From the NCBI GenBank assembly GCA_022711175.1, contig JAKLFM010000010.1:14677-67060 (forward strand): 52,384 bases of DNA, written 5' to 3'. Each line of letters begins with the position of its first letter. Positions within the stretch are counted from its first letter, which is position 1. The position numbers and the translations under genes were made by a program. Below, in pieces: positions 25,457 through 34,143 of the stretch. Below the pieces are notes generated by a model. The model was not told the DNA's origin and did no database searches. It saw nothing but the letters and a program-made list of their open reading frames with translations. The DNA is from Bacteroidota bacterium (lineage in GTDB: Bacteria; Bacteroidota; Bacteroidia; Bacteroidales; UBA4417).

Positions 25457-26575
25457 ATGATTCCACGCACTTTAGATAATCAGATTCAAGACAACCTTTT
25501 TAAAGGGAAAGCAATCATCCTTATAGGTCCGCGCCAGGTTGGCAAAACCACAATGATAAAAAACATGATTACAGGCATTGAAAAAGCTTTGTTTTTTGAT
25601 GGCGATGACCCCGCTGTACAACGACTTCTTAATCGCCCTAACACTGAACAACTCAGAGCAATGATAGGGGATAATAAATTAGTGTTTATTGATGAATGTC
25701 AGCGAATTAGCGAAATCGGCCTGACTGCCAAAATAATTATTGACCAGATTAAACACGTTCAACTCATAATGAGTGGATCTTCAGCTTATGATTTAATGAG
25801 ATATACAGGAGAACCCTTAACCGGGCGTAAATTTACTTACACACTCCTGCCTGTAAACTGGCAAGAGTGGGAAAACTATGCTGGCTATCTCAAAGCTGAG
25901 CAGGATTTGGAGAACCGGCTTGTTTTTGGTTTGTATCCAGATATATTGATGAATCCAAACAGCGAAGGGATTTTGCTTAAAGAATTAGCTGACAGTTATT
26001 TATATAAAGATATATTAGCCTACTCCAATATAAAAAAGCCGGAAGCGGTACAAAAATTAGTTCAGGCGCTGGCGTGGCAGGTAGGCAGCGAAGTGCAGTT
26101 TACGGAAGTTGGCGAAATATGTGGCCTGGATGCCAAAACAGTATTGAATTACATTGAAATACTCGAAAGAGCGTATGTTATTTTCCGCTTGCCTTCGTTC
26201 AGCAGAAACCTGAGAAACGAAATTAAAAAAAGCAGGAAAATTTACTTTTATGATAATGGCATCCGCAATGCTGTAATAGGGCAATTGCAACCCTTTGCAT
26301 TGCGCTCTGATGTGGGTGCATTGTGGGAAAACTTCCTTGTAAGCGAACGCCGCAAGCAACTCATTTATTGGCAATCATTTGCAACACAGTATTTTTGGCG
26401 CACTAAACAGCAACAGGAAATTGATTATGTAGAAGAAGACAACGGTAAAATTCAGGCTTTCGAAATGAAATGGAGCCCTAAAAAAGCAGTCAAATTGCCA
26501 CTTACATTCACCAACAATTATGACGCAGCAGGATCCTGCATTACTCGTGATAATTTCAGGGATTTCCTGAAATAA
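25457..26575 (+). CDS. AAA+ ATPase with C-terminal DUF4143 domain
   Basis: A 372-residue protein of the widespread archaeal/bacterial ATPase family with a C-terminal DUF4143 domain. Walker A is GPRQVGKTT (residues 24-32), Walker B is VFIDECQR (about 76-83), and a sensor-like SGSSAYDLM with TGR in EPLTGRKFTYTLLP follows near 110-130. The C-terminal half contains YKDILAYSNIKKPEAVQKLVQALAWQVGSEV and the nuclease-like strand region QQEIDYVEEDNGKIQAFEMKW, which has the D/E-x-K spacing seen in PD-(D/E)XK-type folds. The biological role of this family is poorly defined. It sits alone between the two copies of a direct duplication and is lower in GC than its neighbours, so it looks like an acquired gene. 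Confidence 0.92.
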   Translation: MIPRTLDNQIQDNLFKGKAIILIGPRQVGKTTMIKNMITGIEKALFFDGDDPAVQRLLNRPNTEQLRAMIGDNKLVFIDECQRISEIGLTAKIIIDQIKHVQLIMSGSSAYDLMRYTGEPLTGRKFTYTLLPVNWQEWENYAGYLKAEQDLENRLVFGLYPDILMNPNSEGILLKELADSYLYKDILAYSNIKKPEAVQKLVQALAWQVGSEVQFTEVGEICGLDAKTVLNYIEILERAYVIFRLPSFSRNLRNEIKKSRKIYFYDNGIRNAVIGQLQPFALRSDVGALWENFLVSERRKQLIYWQSFATQYFWRTKQQQEIDYVEEDNGKIQAFEMKWSPKKAVKLPLTFTNNYDAAGSCITRDNFRDFLK

Positions 26576-26615
26576 AAATTGGAAGACATACATGCAAATG
26601 AATAATCAGCCTCAT

Positions 26616-26841
26616 CCCGCGCATCGTGCAGGTAAACCCCGCTTACTGGAACAAAAACCTTCCCAAATCAGCCATACAGTTTATCGCTTTGCATGCGGTT
26701 CAAAATAAACCTTATCTGAAAAGCAACCTTGACAATTGCCTGAAATATCCCGATCGTGGCAGCGGCTGCGACCTGCCCAGGTTCGAGTATTCATATGGCA
26801 TTGAGGACATTAAGAAACTTCAGCCGCTGATTGGGAAATAA
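26616..26841 (+). pseudogene. 3' fragment of a family C gene
   Basis: The last ~75 codons of a fourth family C gene, in frame (VQVNPAYWNKNLPKSAIQFIALHAVQNKPYLKSN...), ending in the same TAA and 3' flank as member 3. The 5' three-quarters is absent: upstream lies the ATPase gene's end and a short AT-rich junction. A GTG at 26626 could give a 71-residue peptide, but with no signal peptide it is best read as a remnant. Confidence 0.82.
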
Positions 26842-26873
26842 TCATTTTCGGCATCTTTCTTTTTAAAAAACAT

Positions 26874-26922
26874 GACCATTCGGGAATGTAATCCTGTAAA
26901 GTTATGACTATTCGGGAATTGG
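26874..26922. repeat. right-hand copy of the 32-bp repeat
   Basis: One full 32-bp unit (26874-26905) plus a partial unit (GACTATTCGGGAATTGG) downstream of the family C remnant. It is the counterpart of the array at 25338 and closes the duplication on the right. Confidence 0.8.
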
Positions 26923-27023
26923 ATTGAAATGATTGCCTTACACATTGAATTAGACGGCCTCTCTAATTTGTGACTGTTGGTTGCCAAAAGGTTTATTAGT
27001 AAATTGCACATTATTCAAAAATC

Positions 27024-29432
27024 ATGTTTATGAAAATCACATTTCAATTGTATTCAGGATTTCTCCTTCTATCCTTGGCGTTTTGCAATATATTTACTCT
27101 GCAGGCTCAGCCTTTCACTGAAATTACAAATCACGGGTTACCGGCTGTTATGGACGGAGTGGTAAAATGGGCCGATTTCGATAACGATGGCGATCTTGAT
27201 GTATTTATGACTGGTGACGGAAATTTCTTTTCTCCTTACCCCATGTCAATGACAAGGATCTATAAAAACACCGGCAACAATCAATTTGTGCTTGCTACTC
27301 AAAATTTTGCTCAGTTAAACGCAAGCTATGCCGAGGTACTCGATTTTAACAACGACAGTAAACCGGATGTAATAATTTCGGGACTACTGAATAACTCTGC
27401 TGAGTATTCGATGCTCTATATTAACAAAGGCAATTTTGTATTTGAGCCTGTCGACGGGCAGTTGCCTCAGGTTCAGGGATCATCAATTGCTGCGGCCGAT
27501 ATCAATAACGATGGCTACACTGATTTTGCAATTACCGGATATACTCAATACGGAGGTTCAACACATGCCGGAGTGTATATTAACGACGGGAATGGCGGTT
27601 ATAACCAGACAAATATCCTCCCATTACAGCCTACTATGCTTGGTTCCCTGGCATGGGGCGATTACAACAATGACCAAAAACCTGATCTGCTCCAAACAGG
27701 ATACTATATTGACTGGTCTTTGCCAAATCCAATAGTCTATTATGGGGCTATCTATACCAATGAAGGCGACACGTTTACCAAATTAGAAACTGCTCCGGTC
27801 AGGGGCTTAACAGGATCAACGGCCTGGGGTGACTATGATAATGATGGTGACCTTGATATACTCATTGCCGGTTTTACCTGGTCGGGCTATTATATGGAAG
27901 GATATCTGGAAATATATAAAAACACTGATTCCGGCAACTTTGAGGTATATGATGTTGCTAACAGTAATATTTTCGTTCCCCGAAAAGCTATATGGGGCGA
28001 TTATGATAATGACGGCGATCTTGATATTGTAACTTATGGCGATTCGACCGGCGGCAGTAACCAGGCTTATATGAGGATTTATGATAACATAGGTGGAGTT
28101 TACACCCTGAACTCGAGTGTGAATTTACCAAGGGTTTATTCAGGCGACCTCAACTTTGTGGATTATGATTTCGACAGGGACCTTGATATCTATGTTACCG
28201 GCGTCAACGAATTTACCACGTATTCAAAATTGCTGAGAAACGATAATGATGTAGTAAACGTTCCGCCGGCTGCTCCTAAAGACCCAACCTCAAAGCTATC
28301 AGATCATGACATTATCTTACATTGGAATAAATCCACTGATGATCACACTGCTGGTAACAGTTTGACATACAATATCCGCATGGGTTCAATATGTTATGCC
28401 AATGATAGGGTTAGCCCGCTTTCAGATATTGCTACAGGCAGGAGGCATGTTGTGCAACTGGGAAATACAAATCTTGATACCACATGGAGAATCAATGGTT
28501 TAACACATGGATGGTACTGCTGGAGCGTGCAGGCCATTGATAATTCATATACCGGATCGCCGTTTTCACAACTCGCCGTATTTGCTGTTGGGATTCCGGC
28601 AGCCACCACCACACAGGCAACCGACATTGGGTATAACAAGGCTGCAATACATGGATTGGTGAACCCAAGGTCAGAACCGGCCGAGGTCTTTTTTGAATAC
28701 GGACTTGACTCGATACCGGACATAAAAACTGAATCAGTAATAGTTGACGGAGACTCGCTTCTGTCTTTTACCGAAGATCTTAGCCAATTGCTCGATGACA
28801 CGCTGTATTATTACAGAATTGTTGCTCAAAATGAAATCGATACTGTTTCCGGTGGGACGCTGAGTTTTAGAACGCCGGCATATATCAAGCCCTCAGCTAT
28901 CACAACGGATGCATCCGATATTGATATGCATTCGGCATACCTCCGTGGCACCGTGAATGCCGGTAGTGAAATGGCACTTGCCTATTTTGAATTTGGCTGC
29001 GACAGTACCCGGTTCACAACAACAAATTCCGAAGTTATTGCAGTCGGATTGCAGAAGGATATTTACTGCCCTGTGACACAACTTTTACAGGATACTGTTT
29101 ATTATTACCGTGTTGCAGCTCAGAATAGTATTGAATCAATCATAGGCGGAATACTGAAATTCCGGACAAAAGCCGACGGAATTGAAGAAAACGAGTTGCA
29201 AGAGGTAGTTCTTTTCCCTAATCCTGCAACTGAAACGATACTCCTGTCGCATTTGAATAAAAGGTCGGTGATTACCATTTTCGATAGCTTTGGCAACATA
29301 GTGTACCACACGATAATGAAAGGTGAAGATGATGCTGAAGAAATTGATCTCAGGCAACTTCCGGGAGGCATTTATACAGTCCGTATCAACTCAGGAAAAC
29401 TCCATGCGATCAGAAAGCTGGTTAAGCTTTAA
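27024..29432 (+). CDS. T9SS-sorted FG-GAP/VCBS-repeat surface protein
   Basis: An 802-residue secreted protein. A signal peptide (to about LQAQPF) is followed by at least seven FG-GAP/VCBS-type repeats of about 55-60 residues, each with a calcium-loop-like core: FDNDGDLDVFMTG, NNDSKPDVIISG, NNDGYTDFAITG, NNDQKPDLLQTG, DNDGDLDILIAG, DNDGDLDIVTYG and FDRDLDIYVTG. A fibronectin-like segment and two similar beta domains (about 510-715, with ITTDASDIDMHSAYLRGTVN) follow. The last ~75 residues are a type IX secretion sorting domain (VVLFPNPATETI... IRKLVKL). It is expected on the cell surface, probably in adhesion. A second ATG two codons downstream (27030) is an equally good start. Confidence 0.9.
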   Translation: MFMKITFQLYSGFLLLSLAFCNIFTLQAQPFTEITNHGLPAVMDGVVKWADFDNDGDLDVFMTGDGNFFSPYPMSMTRIYKNTGNNQFVLATQNFAQLNASYAEVLDFNNDSKPDVIISGLLNNSAEYSMLYINKGNFVFEPVDGQLPQVQGSSIAAADINNDGYTDFAITGYTQYGGSTHAGVYINDGNGGYNQTNILPLQPTMLGSLAWGDYNNDQKPDLLQTGYYIDWSLPNPIVYYGAIYTNEGDTFTKLETAPVRGLTGSTAWGDYDNDGDLDILIAGFTWSGYYMEGYLEIYKNTDSGNFEVYDVANSNIFVPRKAIWGDYDNDGDLDIVTYGDSTGGSNQAYMRIYDNIGGVYTLNSSVNLPRVYSGDLNFVDYDFDRDLDIYVTGVNEFTTYSKLLRNDNDVVNVPPAAPKDPTSKLSDHDIILHWNKSTDDHTAGNSLTYNIRMGSICYANDRVSPLSDIATGRRHVVQLGNTNLDTTWRINGLTHGWYCWSVQAIDNSYTGSPFSQLAVFAVGIPAATTTQATDIGYNKAAIHGLVNPRSEPAEVFFEYGLDSIPDIKTESVIVDGDSLLSFTEDLSQLLDDTLYYYRIVAQNEIDTVSGGTLSFRTPAYIKPSAITTDASDIDMHSAYLRGTVNAGSEMALAYFEFGCDSTRFTTTNSEVIAVGLQKDIYCPVTQLLQDTVYYYRVAAQNSIESIIGGILKFRTKADGIEENELQEVVLFPNPATETILLSHLNKRSVITIFDSFGNIVYHTIMKGEDDAEEIDLRQLPGGIYTVRINSGKLHAIRKLVKL

Positions 29433-29505
29433 TCCTGGTTCTGAAAATTGCCCCGTCGCCGGCTTTCAACCCGGTGAAGACCGGTATTTCAGAAAATAAG
29501 TGATA

Positions 29506-29550
29506 CTACCTTCCCTGATGTATCTTCAAATCAGCATTCACCACCTTCAT
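29506..29550 (-). pseudogene. duplicated 3' end of the thiamine-binding-like gene
   Basis: The minus strand reads MKVVNADLKIHQGR-stop, matching MKVVNADLRVHAGK-stop, the end of the gene at 30070-30330. Only this ~40-nt tail is present and it is about 560 bp away, with palindromic repeats between the two copies. Confidence 0.75.
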
Positions 29551-29558
29551 GTAGGCTG

Positions 29559-29666
29559 GTGCAGATTTGTAATCTGCACGTAAAAGGCTGCGGATCTGTG
29601 ATCCGTTCTTTGAGATAGAAGTTCGAAAAGTCTTTTTCCCTGAGCAGCCGCAGATCTTTAATCCGC
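29559..29666. repeat. REP-like palindromes, left group
   Basis: Three related stem-loops. At 29559-29579 the arms GTGCAGATT/AATCTGCAC flank TGT. At 29590-29605 GCGGATC/GATCCG flank TGT. At 29649-29666 there is a degenerate copy around CAGATCTTTAATCCG. They follow the end of the FG-GAP gene. Confidence 0.75.
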
Positions 29667-29931
29667 TCCTTAAATTAAAGTTATCTCAACTAATCCCTTT
29701 TCGCATCAGACCTTTGTTCTTAACGCAATGGTTTAAAGAATCTACTATAAGATGTTTGTATGCAGGTTTAGTAACAACATCAATCCATTCGATGATGGTT
29801 AACGTCAGAAAATAAGAGTTCCCTGAAGTGATTTGATTTCTTATTCCCATTGCAGATTATTAATAAAATTGATAACTGGAATTCTTTGTGAAAGCGGCAG
29901 AATTATTAATTGGTAATCATATCACATTATT

Positions 29932-29954
29932 AAGGGATTATAAATCCCTTTTTA
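29932..29954 (+). terminator. hairpin with T-run
   Basis: Stem AAGGGATT/AATCCCTT with a 3-nt loop, running into TTTTTA. It has the form of a Rho-independent terminator but lies 500 nt after the nearest + strand gene, so its role is uncertain; it may belong to the repeat cluster. Confidence 0.4.
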
Positions 29955-29958
29955 TCGG

Positions 29959-30000
29959 GGTGCAGAATGCAAATCTGCACCAGCACAAGATTTCAAATCT
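29959..30000. repeat. REP-like palindromes, right group
   Basis: At 29959-29981 arms GGTGCAGA/TCTGCACC flank ATGCAAA. At 29988-30000 AGATTTCAAATCT is a 13-bp palindrome, followed by GCAC. These are the same sequence family as the palindromes at 29559. Confidence 0.7.
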
Positions 30001-30069
30001 GCACTAGCAGAGATTATGTAACATCATGCCTCCTAACCAACCAGGCGGTGAATTTCACTTCCCGGTTTT

Positions 30070-30330
30070 TTATTTGCCTGCATGTACCCTCAAATCAGCA
30101 TTTACCACCTTCATCACAAACACCGAATAAGGATTTTCGAACGAAATCCTGATCTCTTCATTCAGTATTTTCATCACCACATCGTATTCGCCGAATATCT
30201 GTGTACTCATGCCATTCGTTTGGACTGTGATTTCGGGATGCCGATTCAGCCGGTCGATAAAAGCTTTGATAGGCTCGACAAAATCGTCGCCGTGAAGCGG
30301 ATAGTAGCTGATTTCAACGGAGATATTCAT
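30070..30330 (-). CDS. small thiamine-binding-like protein (YkoF/MTH1187 fold)
   Basis: An 86-residue cytoplasmic protein. MNISVEISYYPL, then FVEPIKAFIDRLNRHPEITVQTNGMSTQIFGEYDVVM, then NADLRVHAGK match in spacing the small ferredoxin-like YkoF/MTH1187 family, in which some members bind thiamine or related pyrimidines. The assignment is from pattern only and the ligand is not established. No thiamine genes are adjacent. A remnant of its 3' end lies at 29506-29550, showing past duplication next to the palindromic repeats. Confidence 0.72.
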   Translation of the reverse strand: MNISVEISYYPLHGDDFVEPIKAFIDRLNRHPEITVQTNGMSTQIFGEYDVVMKILNEEIRISFENPYSVFVMKVVNADLRVHAGK

Positions 30331-30701
30331 ACTTCAATATTTTTTAGATACAGCAAAACTACGACTTCACAACGGGAATTTACACAGAACAAAGCCATTG
30401 AGAGGTAACATTCTTCAAGCCTGAAGCCTGTCAATCCTTGGTCAAAGAATTCCCTCTTATTATATTAGCATGAAAATCAGTTGTTTGCATACAGGGGGTT
30501 ACTTCCTGTTGTTTTACCAAGTAGAAGCCTGGCTTAATATGATCCTAACGTTGTTACGATTTCTGCCAATTTTCTAATGCCGATCATGAACCATTTTCCT
30601 GTTGATCATGATATCAGGACATCACCCGGAATATTAGAATTTAGCCATGCTGCTTTAAGTACGTGCCCCGCTTTACACGAAAGCAGTTGAGCTTCATCAT
30701 G
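30331..30701. other. non-coding interval, nothing identified
   Basis: The gap between the divergent thiamine-binding-like gene and the TPR/HTH gene. Apart from the promoter candidate at its right end, I see no convincing gene, RNA or repeat; a CAAGCCTGAAGCCTG word near 30416 is the only local repetition. Confidence 0.6.
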
Positions 30702-30731
30702 TTGAAACTGAAATATTTTCCCGTATCTTTA
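30702..30731 (+). promoter_or_regulatory. candidate promoter of the TPR/HTH gene
   Basis: TTG at 30702-30704 and TATCTTTA at 30724-30731, with a 19-nt spacer. The -7 element matches TAnnTTTG at all but the last base. The ATG is 16 nt further, giving a very short leader. Confidence 0.4.
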
Positions 30732-30747
30732 GTTTCATTTTCCAGTC

Positions 30748-32754
30748 ATGGGCACACCCTTTACGAAGATCACTCTTTTCATTTTCCTTATCCAGATTAA
30801 TTTACCCGCACCACTGCCGGCACAAACAATCACCCGTCCGGGCGACACTGCAGTCATTACAATGTTGCTGGCAAAAGCCCGAAAAGCGCCGGCCGATTCA
30901 GCTATTAACATATTCAAGCAGGCCATTTCAATCGCTGAGAGCAATCTGAAACAGGGCGGTTCCAGGGCCTTAACGGACGCATTTACCCGTAAACTGGTGA
31001 GATCGCAGCTCGAACTGGGGCTGGCATATTATCAAAACCTCGGATACGATAAATCGCTCGAAATTTACCGGAAAGCCATGGAGTCGGCAGCCAGGCTTGG
31101 CGATGCCTATTTCCTTGGCGAATGCAATTTCAATATTGCTGAGGTGTACTTGGAGCAAAGCCGGTTTGCCGATGCTATGAATTTTTACCGGCAGGCACTT
31201 GCCCAGTATAACAAAGCCGGAGACAAACCGGGTGAATTCTGGAGTTATACCGGGATGGGAATTGTTCAGAAACAAACGGGGAATTACAAAGATGCGATCC
31301 AATGTTATACGAACGCGCTTAAGATGGCTCAGCTGGGAAGTTTGAAATCCGAAAAAGCAATCTGTTACAATAACCTGGGAAACGTTTACCGACGGCAGGG
31401 CGAATTTGCCAAAGCCATGGAATCATACCAGAAAGCTATCATGGTATTCAGGGAGACCAAAGACGATGACGCCGTTTCCGACTGCCTCAACAACATTGGA
31501 AACCTTTACCTCGACAATGGCAATCCTTTCCGGGCACTCGACTATTTTAAACAATCACTCCAAATCGTGCTCGATAAAGGCGATGAATACCGGTTGATCA
31601 TCAGGTATAAAAACCTGGCAACCGCCTACTCCGAACTAAAGGATTATGACAATGCATCACAGTATCTTAATGATGCACTTAAACTGGCCGAAAAATCGGG
31701 CGATAAATCATTTATTGCCTCATGCAACATGCTTTTCGGGAAACTGAATGCTGATAAAAACGACTTTACAATCGCCAATGCTTACTATGAGAAGTCGGTG
31801 AATTTGTACAGTGAAATCGGAGCAAGATCAGAACAGGCAGAAGCCCTGGTTGAACTGGCAAGTACCTTGCTGTCGGCAGGCAAGGTGAGCGAGGCTGTAA
31901 TAAAAGCCCGCGAAGCCGAAAAGTTAGCCGAGCTCACCGGGTCACTAAAAAACAGGCTCGATGCCGATCTTTGCCTGGCAAAGTGTTACGACAAATCGGG
32001 CAACCCAAAGCAAGCTTACGAATACCTGAAAAAGGCAACCGAACTTAAGGACAGCATTTACTCTGTTGAAAAAAACCGAACCATCGAGGAAATCGAAGCA
32101 GGATTTGCGAGCAGCGAGTTAAAGATGGAGAATGAATCACTTACGCAGAACAGTATTTTGCAACAGCAAGCCCTGCGAACCAAAAACCTGGTCCTCATTT
32201 TGCTGATAATCAGCCTGCTTTTGAGTGCCGCGCTTATCTGGCTCATCTATAAGCGGCAGCGGGAGGCAAAAAGGGAGGCGGGCCTCGTTAAGCAGCAAAG
32301 CGCATTGAAAATAGGACAGCTCAGCGAGGACCTTACGGCAAAGGAACGGGAACTTACATCAAAAACAATATTCATCAACCAGAAAAATCAATTGCTCGAA
32401 AAACTTATAGCCGAGCTGGAGGTATTGAAGAAAAGCGAAGTCTCGCCGGGCGCAATTCATCAGTTGCAGGTGCAACTGAAGCAGGAACTTTCGCCCAACG
32501 CCTGGAAAGAATTTGAGCTTTCATTTAACGAAGTACATCCCGGTTTTCAGCAGAGGCTGCTTGAAAACCATCCTGGTTTAACTCCTGCCGAGAGGCGGTT
32601 GTGTGCCTTTATCCGACTCGATATGAATACCCGGGAGATATCTTCCCTTTCGGGGCAATCCATTAAAAGCATTGAAGTAGCCCGAACCCGCATCCGCAAA
32701 AAGCTCAACATTCCCCATGAGCAGAACCTCACCAATGTTATAGCCGCGCTCTAA
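30748..32754 (+). CDS. membrane TPR protein with C-terminal LuxR-like helix-turn-helix
   Basis: A 668-residue one-component regulator candidate. A signal peptide (to about PLPAQ) is followed by eight or more tetratricopeptide repeats at about 90-420, many of the classical form (YTGMGIVQKQTGNYKDAIQCYTNALK, CYNNLGNVYRRQGEFAKAMESYQKAI, CLNNIGNLYLDNGNPFRALDYFKQSL). One membrane segment (about 478-497, LVLILLIISLLLSAALIWLIY) precedes a coiled coil, and the C-terminus (about 610-668) is a LuxR-type HTH (LTPAERRLCAFIRLDMNTREISSLSGQSIKSIEVARTRIRKKL). There is no kinase or receiver domain. Periplasmic TPRs with a cytoplasmic HTH are a known Bacteroidota layout for membrane-bound transcription regulators; how the HTH reaches DNA is not settled. 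Targets unknown. Confidence 0.88.
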   Translation: MGTPFTKITLFIFLIQINLPAPLPAQTITRPGDTAVITMLLAKARKAPADSAINIFKQAISIAESNLKQGGSRALTDAFTRKLVRSQLELGLAYYQNLGYDKSLEIYRKAMESAARLGDAYFLGECNFNIAEVYLEQSRFADAMNFYRQALAQYNKAGDKPGEFWSYTGMGIVQKQTGNYKDAIQCYTNALKMAQLGSLKSEKAICYNNLGNVYRRQGEFAKAMESYQKAIMVFRETKDDDAVSDCLNNIGNLYLDNGNPFRALDYFKQSLQIVLDKGDEYRLIIRYKNLATAYSELKDYDNASQYLNDALKLAEKSGDKSFIASCNMLFGKLNADKNDFTIANAYYEKSVNLYSEIGARSEQAEALVELASTLLSAGKVSEAVIKAREAEKLAELTGSLKNRLDADLCLAKCYDKSGNPKQAYEYLKKATELKDSIYSVEKNRTIEEIEAGFASSELKMENESLTQNSILQQQALRTKNLVLILLIISLLLSAALIWLIYKRQREAKREAGLVKQQSALKIGQLSEDLTAKERELTSKTIFINQKNQLLEKLIAELEVLKKSEVSPGAIHQLQVQLKQELSPNAWKEFELSFNEVHPGFQQRLLENHPGLTPAERRLCAFIRLDMNTREISSLSGQSIKSIEVARTRIRKKLNIPHEQNLTNVIAAL

Positions 32755-32955
32755 GCCGGTACTCTGCCTTTTCCCGGCGTAAAACTTCATACTCCATCCT
32801 TTGAGTGTTATTGTAGGGTGGAGGTTGTGTTATTGTAAGGCATTAAATATAAGAGTTTTACATTTCCAGGATTACATTTGTCTCATCAAATTCGGACCAA
32901 CGCAATGTGCCTTTCCAAAAGAATTGAACAGTTGCTAACCTAACTTTAATGATAA

Positions 32956-34068
32956 ATGAATACTATGTTTTCAGAATTATTCTTGAGCTGTGCAGTCCTT
33001 TTTGCTGGATGTAAAGCAGATATCAATCAGGCGGAAGAGAACCTTTTTCAGAAAAGCGACAAAGCCGGAAAGCCAACAGCAGTTTTTCACCGGCAAAGCG
33101 AACCCAACGAAAAGGCCTTCACTTTCCTGCTTCCGCAAGGTTGGAGCATAACAGGCGGAATAACACGGGTAGATCCAAATACATCAGGAGGCGCCGGCAA
33201 TGCTATCGAAGCCAAACTGTATATGAAGCTTTCGTCGCCCGACAACAAAGCCGGCATGGGCTGGCTGCCTGATACGCGCTTTTTCGACATGAGCCGCTTT
33301 CCCGGCCAAAACCTGGCGGCACCTATGTTTCCTGATGGCAGCAATTACAACGGTATGACAGTAATGCGCATGATAGCACCTGCTGACTTTGTCAGAACTG
33401 TGGCTTTTCCTTTCGCTCATCCCCATGCGCAGGGGGTACAGGTGACCAATGTTCAGCAACTGCCTAAACTGGCTGATGAATATCGGAAGATGTCAGCACT
33501 GATGCTTGGCGGATACCAGTTCAATTACCAGGTTGCCATTATCACCCTCGAATATTCCGAAAACGGAATTCAGTACCTCGAAAAGATGGTTTGTGCCATC
33601 GAAGATTGGGGCCAGTTGGGAGGGGGATTGTGGAGCAACAAGGAAACCTGGTATGTGCGTACCGAGAAACCGCTCTTTGATCGGGTGGCACCCGTTTTTG
33701 CCACTATTGGCCAATCGGTTAAACTCAACCCCGATTGGATAGCCCGCGAAATACGCAGCCAGCAGGTTAACAGCAATATAGCCTTGCAAACACAGCAGGA
33801 AATTACCCGCATCGACCGGGAAATCACCGAGCACCGCTCTCGTACCAATGCCGAAATAAACAACGATATGTACCTCAATCTCACAGGGCAGGAGGATTAT
33901 ACAAACCCGTTTACCGGCCAAACTGAACGTGGGACGAACGAATGGAATTACCGCTGGGAAAATGAACAGGGCGACGTGATCTATCACAACAATCAGAATT
34001 ACAACCCTAACGAAGATGTGGATATAAAAGTAAAAGGCTTTAAACGGTCGGAAATAAGGAGAAGGTAA
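32956..34068 (+). CDS. putative lipoprotein of unknown function
   Basis: A 370-residue protein. The N-terminus MNTMFSELFLSCAVLFAGCKAD has a lipobox-like LFAGC with Cys19, so it is probably lipid-anchored. The body contains KAFTFLLPQGWSITGGITRV, typical of secreted proteins in which a 'protein plus water' beta-sandwich begins the fold, and LEYSENGIQYLEKMVCAIEDWGQLGGGLWSNKETWYVRTE. The C-terminal ~110 residues are helical, then Asn/Tyr-rich with charged residues. I do not recognise a family. The gene is 75 nt upstream of a T9SS cargo gene on the same strand; co-transcription is possible. Confidence 0.7.
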   Translation: MNTMFSELFLSCAVLFAGCKADINQAEENLFQKSDKAGKPTAVFHRQSEPNEKAFTFLLPQGWSITGGITRVDPNTSGGAGNAIEAKLYMKLSSPDNKAGMGWLPDTRFFDMSRFPGQNLAAPMFPDGSNYNGMTVMRMIAPADFVRTVAFPFAHPHAQGVQVTNVQQLPKLADEYRKMSALMLGGYQFNYQVAIITLEYSENGIQYLEKMVCAIEDWGQLGGGLWSNKETWYVRTEKPLFDRVAPVFATIGQSVKLNPDWIAREIRSQQVNSNIALQTQQEITRIDREITEHRSRTNAEINNDMYLNLTGQEDYTNPFTGQTERGTNEWNYRWENEQGDVIYHNNQNYNPNEDVDIKVKGFKRSEIRRR

Positions 34069-34143
34069 AAGAGCAAACCGAGTATCATGCAAAGTAAAAT
34101 ATTGAAAAACAACAAAATACAAATAAACCAAAAAATTTAAACC

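Larger units (their letters stand above)
29433..30069. other. 637-nt non-coding interval with palindromic repeats
   Basis: No credible gene. It contains a remnant of the 3' end of the thiamine-binding-like gene (29506-29550), a family of GCAGATTTGTAATCTGC-like palindromes in two groups (29559-29666 and 29959-30000), and a hairpin with a T-run (29932-29954). The middle part (about 29670-29930) shows nothing I can identify. Confidence 0.7.
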
